A stretch of DNA of 64,000 bases, taken from contig NZ_CP017671.1 in NCBI RefSeq assembly GCF_001874625.1, positions 3,038,001 through 3,102,000 on the forward strand. Reading direction: 5' to 3'. The notes under the pieces were generated by a model. The model did no database searches, was not told the DNA's origin, and saw only the letters and a list, made by a program, of their open reading frames with translations. The position numbers and the translations under genes were made by a program. Positions within the stretch are counted from its first letter, which is position 1. Each line of letters starts with the position of its first letter. The DNA comes from Providencia rettgeri (GTDB taxonomy: Bacteria; Pseudomonadota; Gammaproteobacteria; Enterobacterales; Enterobacteriaceae). Of this stretch, positions 8,703-18,713 are shown one piece after another.

Positions 8703-9854
8703 TTACGGCTGAGCAACAATTTTGGGTCGAATAAATATGGCAGGAATAGCAAGAAGAGCCATTAAATAGAAAACCACACCATGATGGGCTGGAACGCGCT
8801 CATAAATATAACCAACAATAATGGTAAGCACAGCTAACCCACCACCGGTGGCTAGGGCAGAATACACCCCTTGTAACGGAATGATTTCATTTTCTTTACG
8901 CGCACTAATAAAACGCATCGCGGCTAAATGGCAAACCGTAAAGGTACCACTGTGCAGTATTTGTATAATGATTAATACTGGTAAACTGGTAAATGCCCCC
9001 ATTAAGCCCCAGCGAATCACCCCACAAAATGCAGATAAGAGTAATAGATTACGAGCACTCCAACGCCTAAATAAACGGTGGCTCAACATAAAAACTATCA
9101 CTTCTGCGACAACACCCAGTGACCACAAATTACCTATTACTAAATCTGAATAGCCCGCTTCTTTCCAAAATAGGGACGCAAACCCATAATAAGCTGCATG
9201 TGCACCTTGCAGCAGCGTTACGCAAACTAAAAACTTCACGATGTTCTTATCTGCAATTAATTGCTTAAAGGAAAGCTTATCATCGCCCTCTACTTTGACA
9301 GCTCCAGTCGGCATGATAGCGGGTTTTAACATTGACCCTAGCAATAATGCTAAGCAACTTATAATCAAAGCAACCATAATGGACTGATGACCCCAGACTC
9401 CCGCCAAATAGCCCATTAAAGATGAGCCGATAATAAATGCGATAGAGCCCCAAACACGGATTTTGCCATAATCGAATGAAAATTGTTTTTGCCAAGTGCC
9501 AGCCAACGAATCCCCTAATGGAACCATTGGTGCAAAGAACAAGTTAAACCCTATCATCACAAATAATAACCATGCCCAATGGGAACCAAAAGCAAAACCA
9601 ACAGAGAAAATTAATGAGAGACCTGCTAGCAGTCGTAGTGCCATGATGAGTTTTGAGGGCTCTTTAACGGAAGGAGTAATAAACATTGCACCTAGGAAGC
9701 GAGCTGTTAGCCCGACACCGAGTAAAACCCCTATCATTTCTGCATCAATACCCTCGCCCTGTAGCCACACAGACCAAAATGGTAAAAAAATACTATACGC
9801 AAAAAAATAGGTAAAATAGTCAATAGCTAACCAACGTGTTGATGGAATGACCAT
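8703..9854 (-). CDS. hcaT: MFS transporter HcaT-like (3-phenylpropionate permease family)
   Basis: 383-aa major facilitator protein with about 12 hydrophobic segments. The N-terminus STRWLAIDYFTYFFAYSIFL and motifs VRFW-like KIRVWGSIAFIIGS, LLQGAHAAYYGFASLFW and HSGTFTVCHLAAMRF closely match E. coli HcaT (379 aa), a putative 3-phenylpropionate:H+ symporter. E. coli hcaT also lies directly downstream of glyA. ATG 9854 has GGGAGGGG just upstream and is preferred to GTG 9857. Substrate is uncertain: no hca catabolic genes are nearby. Confidence 0.85.
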   Translation of the reverse strand: MVIPSTRWLAIDYFTYFFAYSIFLPFWSVWLQGEGIDAEMIGVLLGVGLTARFLGAMFITPSVKEPSKLIMALRLLAGLSLIFSVGFAFGSHWAWLLFVMIGFNLFFAPMVPLGDSLAGTWQKQFSFDYGKIRVWGSIAFIIGSSLMGYLAGVWGHQSIMVALIISCLALLLGSMLKPAIMPTGAVKVEGDDKLSFKQLIADKNIVKFLVCVTLLQGAHAAYYGFASLFWKEAGYSDLVIGNLWSLGVVAEVIVFMLSHRLFRRWSARNLLLLSAFCGVIRWGLMGAFTSLPVLIIIQILHSGTFTVCHLAAMRFISARKENEIIPLQGVYSALATGGGLAVLTIIVGYIYERVPAHHGVVFYLMALLAIPAIFIRPKIVAQP

Positions 9855-9865
9855 CACCCCTCCCT

Positions 9866-9912
9866 TTTTTCAATGCAAAAAACCCGCTCATACAAACATG
9901 TAGAAGCGGGTT
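9866..9912 (-). terminator. glyA rho-independent terminator
   Basis: On the minus strand AACCCGCT (9912-9905) pairs with AGCGGGTT (9888-9881), followed by TTTTGCATTG. It lies 24 bp after the glyA stop and before hcaT, so hcaT probably has its own promoter or is expressed by read-through. Confidence 0.85.
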
Positions 9913-9935
9913 TAGGTAATTAAATATTGTTTATA

Positions 9936-11188
9936 TTATGCGTAAACTGGGTATTTTTTGCAGATTGTTAATACTTTTTGTTTCACGCTTTCAATGGTCG
10001 CTTCGTCATTGAGGTTGTCTAGAATATCACACATCCAGCCAGCTAGCTCACCTGCTTCCGCTTCTTTAAAACCACGACGTGTAATTGCTGGAGAACCAAT
10101 ACGTACACCAGACGTTACGAATGGGCTTTTCGGGTCGTTTGGTACGCTGTTTTTGTTAACAGTGATATTAGCGCGGCCAAGAGCTGCATCAGCATCTTTA
10201 CCAGTAATACCTTTATCAACTAAATCAACTAAGAATAAGTGGTTTTCAGTTCCACCAGACACAACTTTATAGCCACGTTTTTGGAAAACGTCGACCATGG
10301 CTTTCGCATTTTTCGCCACTTGCTGCTGGTAAACTTTGAACTCTGGCTCCATAGCTTCTTTCAACGCAACCGCTTTACCTGCAATCACATGCATTAAAGG
10401 GCCACCTTGAGAACCTGGGAATACCGCAGAGTTGATTTTTTGTACATCTCTTCGTCGCCACCTTTAGCAAGGATCAAACCACCGCGAGGGCCTGCTAAAG
10501 TTTTATGGGTCGTTGTTGTGACAACATGAGCGTGAGGAACTGGGTTTGGATAAACACCAGCTGCAATAAGACCTGCAACGTGAGCCATATCAACAAACAG
10601 ATAAGCACCAATGCTATCTGCAATTTCACGCATTTTAGCCCAATCAACCACACCTGAATATGCAGAGAAACCACCGATAATCATTTTAGGTTGATGTTTT
10701 ACTGCTTGCGCTTTGATATCGTCGTAGTCAATTTTACCGCTCTCATCAATACCATAAGGAACGATATTATATAACTTACCCGAGAAATTAACTGGCGAAC
10801 CATGCGTCAAATGCCCACCGTGTGCAAGGTTCATACCTAACACTGTATCGCCCGGTTGTAATAAAGCCATGTAAACAGCAGCGTTTGCTTGTGAACCAGA
10901 ATGCGGCTGTACGTTTGCGTAATCAGCGCCAAATAATTCTTTTGCACGGTCAATCGCTAATTGCTCAACGACGTCAACGTACTCACAACCGCCGTAATAG
11001 CGTTTACCTGGGTAGCCTTCTGCATATTTATTGGTTAGCTGAGAACCTTGAGCCTGCATGACTCGTGGACTGGTATAGTTTTCAGAAGCAATTAATTCAA
11101 TGTGTTCTTCTTGACGTTGTACTTCTTGCTCCATTGCTTCCCATAGTTTTGGATCATAGTCTGCAATATTCATTTCACGCTTTAACAT
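9936..11188 (-). pseudogene. glyA: Serine hydroxymethyltransferase GlyA, frameshifted
   Basis: PLP enzyme converting serine and tetrahydrofolate to glycine and 5,10-methylene-THF. Two frames together cover a full 417-aa-type GlyA: 11188 to 10394 up to [10 protein letters not shown], then 10394 to 9936 from [10 protein letters not shown] to the conserved end KYPVYA. The PLP-lysine motif [14 protein letters not shown] is intact in the first part. The join is at the A6 run on the minus strand (T6 at 10436-10441): one more A would restore [14 protein letters not shown]. Start 11188 has AGGAG upstream and the family N-terminus [13 protein letters not shown] real null would be expected to cost glycine and one-carbon supply, so a sequencing or assembly error is likely. 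Confidence 0.92.
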
Positions 11189-11294
11189 TCGCTTCTCCTG
11201 CCTCAGCAATTCAATAGGTTGAAAATCGATTCATCGCAATAACACACAGTGTAAACTCTTTTTCTCTGTTGAGATAGCCCTAAAGAAAAAATAT

Positions 11295-11310
11295 ACGCAA
11301 ACGATTGCAT
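11295..11310. promoter_or_regulatory. PurR box upstream of glyA
   Basis: ACGCAAACGATTGCAT differs in two positions from the PurR palindrome ACGCAAACGTTTGCGT. It lies about 107 bp upstream of the glyA start in the glyA-hmp divergent region. E. coli glyA is also PurR-repressed, so purine-dependent control of one-carbon supply is likely conserved. Confidence 0.75.
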
Positions 11311-11561
11311 TAATTTTTTTCACTTCATTTGCTTCTTAAGGCTTCACTATAAAATAGCCCAAATTTTATTTTTTGACGCAGAGATCGCTGAATTTGCAAG
11401 CCCCTTCTCATTATGTGTTTATTTCAGTCATATTTTCCACGTTTGAGTATTTACTTGTTACCTTAAATATTATAAGTTGTATTTAAAATACATGTTTATA
11501 AATAAACTTTGTGTCTCTCAAATAAAAGTACGTTTATTACGGTGAAATAACGCTATCTAAA

Positions 11562-11605
11562 TGAAAATATGCAATATATTTTCAAGTAGCTGAAAAATAC
11601 ATCAT
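11562..11605. promoter_or_regulatory. hmp upstream inverted repeat and NsrR-like half-site
   Basis: TGAAAATAT (11562-11570) and ATATTTTCA (11576-11584) are perfect 9-bp arms around GCAAT. AAATACATCAT at 11595-11605 fits 10 of 11 positions of an NsrR half-site (AAATRCATCTT), about 50 bp before hmp, as in E. coli where NsrR represses hmp. No good second NsrR half-site is visible, so this remains tentative. Confidence 0.4.
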
Positions 11606-11651
11606 CGCGATGAACACTAAGGGAACATGAAAATAATTCAGGAGCACCTGT

Positions 11652-12851
11652 ATGTTAGATAGCCAAACCATTGCCATTGTCAAATCAACTATCCCTGCCA
11701 TTGCTGAGACAGGCCCCAAACTTACCGCCCATTTTTATGACAGAATGTTTAAACAACATCCTGAACTAAAAGATATTTTCAATATGACTCACCAAATGAA
11801 TGGTGACCAACGCGAAGCCCTATTCAATGCTATTTGCGCTTATGCCGTCCATATTGAAACACCTGAAGCACTGGTTTCTGCCGTGGAAAAAATCGCACAA
11901 AAACACGTGAGTTTAAATATCAAACCGGAGCACTACCCAATTGTTGGGGAAAACTTACTGGCAGCTATCGATGAATTACTTAACCCAGGTCAAGAAGTGC
12001 TTGATGCATGGGGAAGAGCTTATGGTGTATTAGCGGATATTTTCATTGGTCGTGAAGCCGCAATTTACCAAGAAAACTCAGATAAAACGGGGGGATGGGA
12101 AGGCCTACGGGAATTTAAACTAAAACAAAAACAGCCACAAAGTGATGTCATCACCAGTTTTGAATTTGTCCCTGTCGATGGCAAACCCGTCGCAAATTAC
12201 CGCGCAGGGCAATATATTACAATCTATGTAAATAGTGATGATTTTGAAAACCAAGAAATTCGCCAATATTCATTAACTACTGCACCTAATGGTCATAGCT
12301 ATCGTATCGCCGTAAAACGCGAAGACCAAGGCGCTGTTTCTAATTTCTTACACCAGCAATTAAATGAAGGTGATAGCGTATTATTGGCCCCTCCTTGTGG
12401 TGATTTCTTTATCGATGTTGATAACCAAACCCCTGTCACGTTAATTTCTGCAGGTGTAGGTTTAACCCCGATGTTAAGTATGCTTAACCACCTCACAGAA
12501 CAAGGGCACGATGCACAAGTTAATTGGTTACATGCGGCTGAAAATGGGGCTGTTCATGCTTTTAGCCATGAAATACAACAACTGATGGCAAAACAAAAAG
12601 CGGGGCAATCTGCCATTTGGTTTAATCAACCTCGTACAACTGATCGGGCTGGCTTTGATTATCAATTCCAAGGTTTAATGGACTTAGAGCAAGTTCGTGA
12701 ATGGATTGAGCAACCAAACATGCAGTTTTACTTCTGCGGCCCAGTCGGTTTTATGCAACATGTTGGTAAACAGTTGGTTTCAATGGGGATTGATGCCAAT
12801 GCTATTCACTATGAATGTTTTGGCCCACATAAGGTTCTGCCACTCAACTAA
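11652..12851 (+). CDS. hmp: Nitric oxide dioxygenase / flavohemoglobin Hmp
   Basis: 399-aa cytosolic enzyme that oxidises NO to nitrate using O2 and NAD(P)H. A globin domain (about 1-140) carries HFYDRM near residue 29 and the proximal haem histidine in KIAQKHVSL (about 85). An FAD domain follows with RQYSLT, and an NAD domain with [10 protein letters not shown] and the C-terminal [11 protein letters not shown] and [11 protein letters not shown]. Length is close to E. coli Hmp (396). GGAGCACCTGT precedes ATG 11652. It is divergent from glyA, as in E. coli. Confidence 0.96.
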   Translation: MLDSQTIAIVKSTIPAIAETGPKLTAHFYDRMFKQHPELKDIFNMTHQMNGDQREALFNAICAYAVHIETPEALVSAVEKIAQKHVSLNIKPEHYPIVGENLLAAIDELLNPGQEVLDAWGRAYGVLADIFIGREAAIYQENSDKTGGWEGLREFKLKQKQPQSDVITSFEFVPVDGKPVANYRAGQYITIYVNSDDFENQEIRQYSLTTAPNGHSYRIAVKREDQGAVSNFLHQQLNEGDSVLLAPPCGDFFIDVDNQTPVTLISAGVGLTPMLSMLNHLTEQGHDAQVNWLHAAENGAVHAFSHEIQQLMAKQKAGQSAIWFNQPRTTDRAGFDYQFQGLMDLEQVREWIEQPNMQFYFCGPVGFMQHVGKQLVSMGIDANAIHYECFGPHKVLPLN

Positions 12852-12853
12852 TT

Positions 12854-12890
12854 GATAAAAAAATGCTCTTCTCGTGAGAAGAGCATTTCT
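12854..12890. terminator. Terminator between convergent hmp and glnB
   Basis: TGCTCTTCTC (12864-12873) and GAGAAGAGCA (12876-12885) form a perfect stem. On the minus strand it is followed by seven T (the A run at 12857-12863); on the plus strand only by TTTCTTG. It is therefore strongest for minus-strand transcripts from glnB but can also stop hmp. Confidence 0.8.
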
Positions 12891-12963
12891 TGAGATGCAT
12901 TAACGCATTAAAATTGCTTTAATCACGTTTTAAAGCTCAAGCGGCTTAGTTTTCTCGCAATTT

Positions 12964-13031
12964 AGCGGTAACGGGTTCATCTAACAAATACACTGTTTTA
13001 ATCCCATTCCTGTGTATTTTCCGTTACCGCT
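12964..13031. repeat. Nested long inverted repeat 3' of glnB
   Basis: Outer arms AGCGGTAACGG (12964-12974) and CCGTTACCGCT (13021-13031) are perfect 11-bp inverted repeats. Inner arms AAATACAC (12986-12993) and GTGTATTT (13012-13019) are also perfect. The plus strand continues with five T. It lies just downstream of the glnB stop and before the hmp/glnB terminator, so it would fold in the glnB 3' UTR. Confidence 0.6.
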
Positions 13032-13045
13032 TTTTCCTTCTATGT

Positions 13046-13396
<351 letters not shown>

Positions 13397-15019
13397 TTAT
13401 GACCAGTTTTTACGGCCAAAACCTGAGGTGATCGGATAACGGCGATCTTTCCCAAAATTACGCATGGTAATACGCGGCCCAATAGGAGCTTGACGGCGTT
13501 TATATTCGTTAATATCAACAAGGCGTACAACTTTACGCACCATGTCTTTATCAAAACCTAACTTAATTAAATCATTAACGGAGAGATCTTTTTCGACATA
13601 ACCTTCAAGTATCGCATCCAAAACGTCATAAGGCGGTAGGCTGTCTTGGTCTAACTGGCCTGGAGCAAGTTCCGCAGAAGGAGGCCTATCAATGACACGT
13701 TGAGGGATAGCTGGCGATATTGTATTACGATATTTAGCTAACTCAAAGACGAGGGTTTTAGGCACATCTTTTAATACATCAAATCCCCCAGCCATATCGC
13801 CATATAATGTTGAATAGCCCACGGCCGATTCACTTTTGTTACTTGTGGTCAACACTAAACGACGGCGTTTATTAGACATTGCCATTAGAATAACAGCTCG
13901 GCAACGTGCTTGTAGGTTTTCTTCTGTTGTATCAGCTGCTGTACCTTCAAACATAGGTGCTAATTGTGCCATGAATGCATCAAACATTGGCTCAATAGAA
14001 ACAATATCAAATTCAACTCCGAGCAGCTCAGCTTGTTCTTTGGCATCATGGATGCTCATTTCAGAAGTATAGCGGAAAGGCATCATCACTGCCTGTACAT
14101 GCTCTTTACCTATTGCATCTACGGCAATAGCAACAGTCAGCCCTGAGTCTATTCCTCCAGACAACCCTAAAATGGCACCGTTGAAGCCATTTTTAGTGAT
14201 GTAATCACGTGTTGCCAATACCAACGCTTGGTAAACTTGAGCCACTGAGTTCGTTTCTTCTTGAGCCCCACCATCAGTCACCAATACCAAATCTTCAAAA
14301 TGGACTGTCGCTACTTGTTCTTCAAACTCAGCCAACTGGTATACTTGTTTACCTTTATTCGCCAATACCTTAGAACCGCCATCGAATACTAGTTCATCTT
14401 GACCACCGACTTGGTTGAGATAGACGATAGGCATATTAGTACGTTGGCAATGATCGACCAGCAAGTCACTACGAATATGTTCTTTGTGAATATCATAAGG
14501 TGAAGCATTTATCGTGAGTAATAACTCAGCACCGGCGCCTTTAACGGCATCCACTGGCTCGTCATACCAAATATCTTCACAAATCAATAACCCAATGCGA
14601 TAACCTTTAAATTCGACTACGCAGGTTTTTTCATCAGCCGTGAAATAACGAGGCTCATCAAATACACCATAATTTGGCAGTTCTTGTTTAAAATAACGTG
14701 CGTGTAATTTGCCTTGGTAAAAAAATGATAACGCATTATAGATTTCATCGTTTTCATACCATGGGTGACCGACGATAATTGCTGTAGCAGAACTGGCTTT
14801 TTGTAGGCGTTCAAGTTGTACGAGGCAACGGTCTTCAAAATCACCACGGAAAATCAAATCCTCCGGAGGATACCCAGTCAGTGATAACTCTGAAAACATA
14901 ACGATATCAGTGTGACCTGCTTGTTCTTTTACAACTTGCAGCATGCGTTCACAATTGCCTTCAATATCACCGACTAGCCAGTTAAGTTGTGCTAGCGAAA
15001 TGTTAAGCTTACGGCTCAT
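13397..15019 (-). CDS. nadE: Glutamine-dependent NAD+ synthetase NadE (long form)
   Basis: 540-aa two-domain enzyme that amidates nicotinate adenine dinucleotide to NAD+. The N-terminal nitrilase-fold glutaminase (about 1-260) has the Glu-Lys-Cys triad in FSELSLTGYPPEDL, FKQELPNYGVFDE and LLICEDIWYD. The C-terminal ATP-pyrophosphatase domain has LGLSGGIDSGLT and later TTSNKSESAVGYSTLYGDMA. This is the long form, unlike the short ammonia-dependent NadE of E. coli. ATG 15019 fits the usual MSRKLNISLAQLNW N-terminus; an ATG at 15043 adds eight residues. Its place between glnB and glrR is unlike E. coli and couples NAD synthesis physically to glutamine signalling genes. Confidence 0.93.
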   Translation of the reverse strand: MSRKLNISLAQLNWLVGDIEGNCERMLQVVKEQAGHTDIVMFSELSLTGYPPEDLIFRGDFEDRCLVQLERLQKASSATAIIVGHPWYENDEIYNALSFFYQGKLHARYFKQELPNYGVFDEPRYFTADEKTCVVEFKGYRIGLLICEDIWYDEPVDAVKGAGAELLLTINASPYDIHKEHIRSDLLVDHCQRTNMPIVYLNQVGGQDELVFDGGSKVLANKGKQVYQLAEFEEQVATVHFEDLVLVTDGGAQEETNSVAQVYQALVLATRDYITKNGFNGAILGLSGGIDSGLTVAIAVDAIGKEHVQAVMMPFRYTSEMSIHDAKEQAELLGVEFDIVSIEPMFDAFMAQLAPMFEGTAADTTEENLQARCRAVILMAMSNKRRRLVLTTSNKSESAVGYSTLYGDMAGGFDVLKDVPKTLVFELAKYRNTISPAIPQRVIDRPPSAELAPGQLDQDSLPPYDVLDAILEGYVEKDLSVNDLIKLGFDKDMVRKVVRLVDINEYKRRQAPIGPRITMRNFGKDRRYPITSGFGRKNWS

Positions 15020-15107
15020 AAGGTGTTTTTTCTCCCGAAGCATGAATATGGATTGCTCTATTGCACATAATTTGTTCGATAAAATTCATGCGGTCAATAA
15101 TTTTCAT

Positions 15108-16448
15108 TTATTCTTTAAAATCATTGGCTTCTAAATCATGACGACCAAGTAATTTATAAAATTCTGTACGATTTCTCCCTGCCATTCTAGCAGCTTGAGT
15201 CACATTCCCCTTCGTCATTTGTAATAACTTACGCAAGTAATTTAGTTCAAACTGATTACGCGCTTCAACAAAAGTCGGGAGGGCCGTATTTTCCCCTTGC
15301 AGAGCCTGACTGACAAGCGCTTCACTAATAACAGGAGACGTGGTGAGTGCAACACATTGTTCAATGACGTTGACTAGCTGACGCACATTTCCTGGCCAAC
15401 TCGCGGTAATAAGGCATTTCATCGCATCACTGGAAAAACTGCGTACAAACGGTTTATGGCGAGATGCTGACTCACGTAATAAATGATTAGCTAATAATGG
15501 GATATCTTCAGAGCGTTCATTCAATGCAGGAATACGTAGATTAACTACATTCAAGCGGTAATAAAGGTCTTCTCTAAACTCATTTTTTTCCATCGCTTTC
15601 GGTAAGTCACGATGAGTGGCAGATAAAATTCGTACATCAATATCTAAATCACGGTTACTTCCTAAGGGGCGTACTTTGCGCTCTTGCAACACTCGCAATA
15701 ATTTGACTTGCAATGGCATTGGCATATCACCAATTTCATCCAAAAATAAGGTCCCACCACTAGCAGCGAAAAATAACCCCTCACGATTACTCACCGCGCC
15801 TGTAAATGCACCTTTAGCATGGCCAAAAAGTTCAGACTCTAATAATTGCTCAGGTAATGCGCCACAGTTAATCGCAATAAATGGCTTACGAGCACGAGGG
15901 CTTGCTTTATGGATTGCTTGAGCCAATACTTCTTTACCTGTACCACTTTGCCCATTAATTAATACGCTTACATCTGACTGAGCAACCATATGGGCTTGCT
16001 CTAGTAAACGGATCATTAAAGGGCTGCGAGTCACAATACCAGAGCTCCATTCCTCATCACTTATTGGGGTTGATGAAAGCGCAAGAGCTTCGTCGATGGC
16101 TTTATATAGTGCATCTTTATCAACAGGTTTAGTTAAGAAACTAAATACCCCTCGTTGTGTAGCCGCAACAGCATCAGGAATAGAGCCGTGTGCCGTTAAT
16201 ATAATAACGGGCATATTCGGATGGGCTTTTTGAATTTCATCAAATAACGCCATGCCATCCATTTCATCCATTCGTAAATCGCTGATCACTAAATCTAATT
16301 TTTCTTTTTGTAATATTTTTAGTGCTTCAGGCCCGCTTTCTGCCGTAATGACTTTAAAACCTTCACTACTTAAACGCATTCCGAGTAGTTTAAGTAGACT
16401 TGGGTCGTCATCCACTAACAGTAAATTTGCCGATTTACGGTTTGTCAT
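15108..16448 (-). CDS. glrR: Sigma-54-dependent response regulator GlrR (QseF)
   Basis: 446-aa NtrC-type activator. The receiver domain (1-120) has LLLVDDDP and phospho-acceptor VISDLRMDEMDG. The AAA+ domain (about 140-370) has Walker A NGQSGTGKE, the sigma-54 contact GAFTGA and Walker B GGTLFLDEIGDMP. The C-terminal Fis-type helix-turn-helix is GNVTQAARMAGRNRTEFYKLL. It activates glmY. ATG 16448 has GGAG about 10 nt upstream and overlaps qseG by 14 nt; the ATG at 16457 is too close to that site. GlrR boxes are visible at 19382-19495. Confidence 0.95.
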   Translation of the reverse strand: MTNRKSANLLLVDDDPSLLKLLGMRLSSEGFKVITAESGPEALKILQKEKLDLVISDLRMDEMDGMALFDEIQKAHPNMPVIILTAHGSIPDAVAATQRGVFSFLTKPVDKDALYKAIDEALALSSTPISDEEWSSGIVTRSPLMIRLLEQAHMVAQSDVSVLINGQSGTGKEVLAQAIHKASPRARKPFIAINCGALPEQLLESELFGHAKGAFTGAVSNREGLFFAASGGTLFLDEIGDMPMPLQVKLLRVLQERKVRPLGSNRDLDIDVRILSATHRDLPKAMEKNEFREDLYYRLNVVNLRIPALNERSEDIPLLANHLLRESASRHKPFVRSFSSDAMKCLITASWPGNVRQLVNVIEQCVALTTSPVISEALVSQALQGENTALPTFVEARNQFELNYLRKLLQMTKGNVTQAARMAGRNRTEFYKLLGRHDLEANDFKE

Positions 16449-17190
16449 TAGGTTCATTCTCCGATGAAGGCTGTTCTACAGATGAGCCCGATGTGTTACT
16501 TGGCTGCTGGCTCTCTGAAGATGTAGGTTTTTCCCCTTCTACTGCATTCTCGACTTCTTTTTCTGTTTCATTAGTACTTTTTTTGCGTGAAGAAAGTTGG
16601 CGTTCAATATCCGTTAAGTTTTCTAATTTTCGCGCAGTCGTGTTCAATTCAAAAGCCAGCTTGGCATTGTCTTCCTTTAGGCGGTCGAGTTTACTGTCCA
16701 TTTCTTGCTGCAAACGCTTATAACGCGAACCTGCATCAGAAAGGTTAATAATTTGCACTTGTTGTTCACGCCATAGCTGCAATAAGGGGCGTACCCCTGT
16801 TGGAAAACTCAAACTATAGGTATTAATGCTATCAAGCATTTTTCGCCTTTCAGCAATGCTGGGGTCTGCTGAATTTAATAAGATATTTTGTTGAAATGCC
16901 GTCGACCAATCCGTCACCGTTATTTGATTAGCATCAGTTCGAGCCTGAGTCATATCAACCCTATCAGCACAATCCATCATACGTAACCAAAACAAGGCGT
17001 TTTCACGAGCTGCTAGCTGGTCATTATCCCAAATAGTTTCACAAGATGCATAGCGATAGTCAGTCACTTTAACTTCAGGTACAACAACTTGTGACAGTGT
17101 TTCAAGGGGGGATTGCCCATCTTTCGTAACACAACCTGTTAAAAAAAGGCCAAATAAAACCACCCCAATATGTGTAGTTGTACGTCTCAT
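16435..17190 (-). CDS. qseG: Lipoprotein QseG of the GlrK/GlrR system
   Basis: 251-aa outer-membrane lipoprotein that stimulates the kinase GlrK (QseE) through direct contact in E. coli. A lipobox LTGC lies at about residues 18-21 after a short hydrophobic stretch. Conserved family segments are FWLRMMDCADRV, LLQLWREQQ and a coiled-coil ending in TARKLENLTDIERQLSSRK, followed by an acidic, low-complexity tail. ATG 17190 places the lipobox correctly; an upstream ATG at 17274 would add 28 residues before it. It lies between glrK and glrR in one operon. Confidence 0.88.
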   Translation of the reverse strand: MRRTTTHIGVVLFGLFLTGCVTKDGQSPLETLSQVVVPEVKVTDYRYASCETIWDNDQLAARENALFWLRMMDCADRVDMTQARTDANQITVTDWSTAFQQNILLNSADPSIAERRKMLDSINTYSLSFPTGVRPLLQLWREQQVQIINLSDAGSRYKRLQQEMDSKLDRLKEDNAKLAFELNTTARKLENLTDIERQLSSRKKSTNETEKEVENAVEGEKPTSSESQQPSNTSGSSVEQPSSENEPNDKP

Positions 17191-17273
17191 CACGTAACTA
17201 ACCACCTGCTTTTGTTTATTAAACGCGACTTTATTACAAAGTACGGTTAAAAGTTCTGTAGACCGATTTACCA

Positions 17274-18713
17274 TTATTCATTCTCTGCTGTTAGAGGCAG
17301 TTCAATTCTAAAACAAACATCTGCTGATTTATGAGGCACCAAGGAGAGCTCTCCCCCCATTTGTTTGATGCAATCCTGTGCAATACTTAGCCCTAATCCA
17401 CTTCCTTTAACAGCACCTTTTCTTTGTAATGAACCTTGATAAAAAGGCTCAAATATCATGCTTTTTTCAGAATCTGGGATTGGAGTACCTGTATTAGCAA
17501 CTTCAATCAGAAGTTTATTGTCTATCCTACGACTAGAAACCCAAATATTACCTGATTCGCTGCCATAGTGCACCGCATTGGAGTAGATATTATCGATTAC
17601 ACGCCCAAGAAGTGTCGGTTCTGCTAAGCAACTTTCAACTTTTAGACGCACGTCCGTTTTAATATTTTTCGCTCTCGCCGGTAAATTATGTGCATTTACA
17701 ATATCGTCAATCAGCTTTTGCAAATCGACTAATTGTGCTTCAGGTGGGTTATCTACCAATTTGCGATTATAATCAAGAAGTTGTTCAATAAGTTGCTGAA
17801 GGTGCTTACTGCTATGATCTAAGATTTCGACAACTTCCCTTTGGGAGACCGTTAATGGCCCAGCAACCTCATCCGCAAGAAGCTCTGTTCCCTCTCGCAT
17901 ACTGGCTAAAGGCGTTTTTAATTCATGTGAAATATGACGCAAAAATTCATGGCGTTGAGATTCAAGCCATGCCAAACGTTCGCTCAACCAGATGATCCGC
18001 TGAGCAATAGTACGCAGCTCTCGAGGGCCTTTAAAGCGTTCTATATTGCTCGCCAAGGTTCGACCAGTACCGAGGCGGTTAATCATTCGCTCAATAACCA
18101 TCACCGGACCAATAATCATCCTTGTGAATAAAGTGACCAGTAATGCGCTCAATAAAAAGAGGATTAAACTTTGCCAACCAAATAATTGCCCTTTATTGGC
18201 AATTGCTTTTTGTAATTGCTCTCCACGACTAAAAATCACATTTCTTGTTTCTTGAATTAAAAGTGCATTTTCAGCGGAAAATTGTTCCAATGCTTGAACA
18301 ACTTTCTGGGTTGGTTCGTTATTTTCACAAGTAACTGCTTTAAGTTGCCCTAATATTTTAGACAGGTTAGAGGTATCTGAGTCTTTCGGTAAAATCGTCT
18401 TTTGGCGCTCAAGCATCTGTTCATAGTCAACAAATTGCTTTTGATACTGTGTCTGTAGTGTCGCATCTTGTAAAACACAATATTGCCGATAACTACGCTC
18501 CATTTCCAAGGCGAGACTACTCATGACCTCACTGCGCCTTGCGTCAAGCAATGTGGTCTTATTGATATCGGCTGCTTGATTACTCAGTTGCTCTAAGCTT
18601 TGGTAAGCCTGATAAGCTAACACTAAGAGTGGTAATAATACCAACCAGAATGCCATAACAACCAATTGGCGCAAGGAGCGCGGGAAAAAACGCCATTTAC
18701 TCAATGCATTCAT
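17274..18713 (-). CDS. glrK: Sensor histidine kinase GlrK (QseE)
   Basis: 479-aa inner-membrane kinase. One transmembrane helix is near residues 15-35, followed by a periplasmic region with helices, a second membrane segment near 175-200 (LFGWQSLILFLLSALLVTLF), a HAMP linker, a HisKA domain with FLRHISHELKTPLASMREGT and an HATPase domain with NIYSNAVHYG and KGSGLGLSIA. It matches E. coli GlrK in order and length. It phosphorylates GlrR to drive sigma-54-dependent glmY transcription. It is the first gene of the glrK-qseG-glrR operon, about 290 bp downstream of glmY. Confidence 0.95.
   Translation of the reverse strand: MNALSKWRFFPRSLRQLVVMAFWLVLLPLLVLAYQAYQSLEQLSNQAADINKTTLLDARRSEVMSSLALEMERSYRQYCVLQDATLQTQYQKQFVDYEQMLERQKTILPKDSDTSNLSKILGQLKAVTCENNEPTQKVVQALEQFSAENALLIQETRNVIFSRGEQLQKAIANKGQLFGWQSLILFLLSALLVTLFTRMIIGPVMVIERMINRLGTGRTLASNIERFKGPRELRTIAQRIIWLSERLAWLESQRHEFLRHISHELKTPLASMREGTELLADEVAGPLTVSQREVVEILDHSSKHLQQLIEQLLDYNRKLVDNPPEAQLVDLQKLIDDIVNAHNLPARAKNIKTDVRLKVESCLAEPTLLGRVIDNIYSNAVHYGSESGNIWVSSRRIDNKLLIEVANTGTPIPDSEKSMIFEPFYQGSLQRKGAVKGSGLGLSIAQDCIKQMGGELSLVPHKSADVCFRIELPLTAENE

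Noticed and set aside
10394-10450. Programmed -1 frameshift in glyA
   Set aside because: The heptamer at the join is C AAA AAA, not a canonical slippery site, and GlyA is not known to need frameshifting; a missing base is simpler.
11220-11233. MetR site TGAA-N6-TTCA before glyA
   Set aside because: MetR sites have five bases between the half-sites; here there are six, and the position is too close to the start codon.
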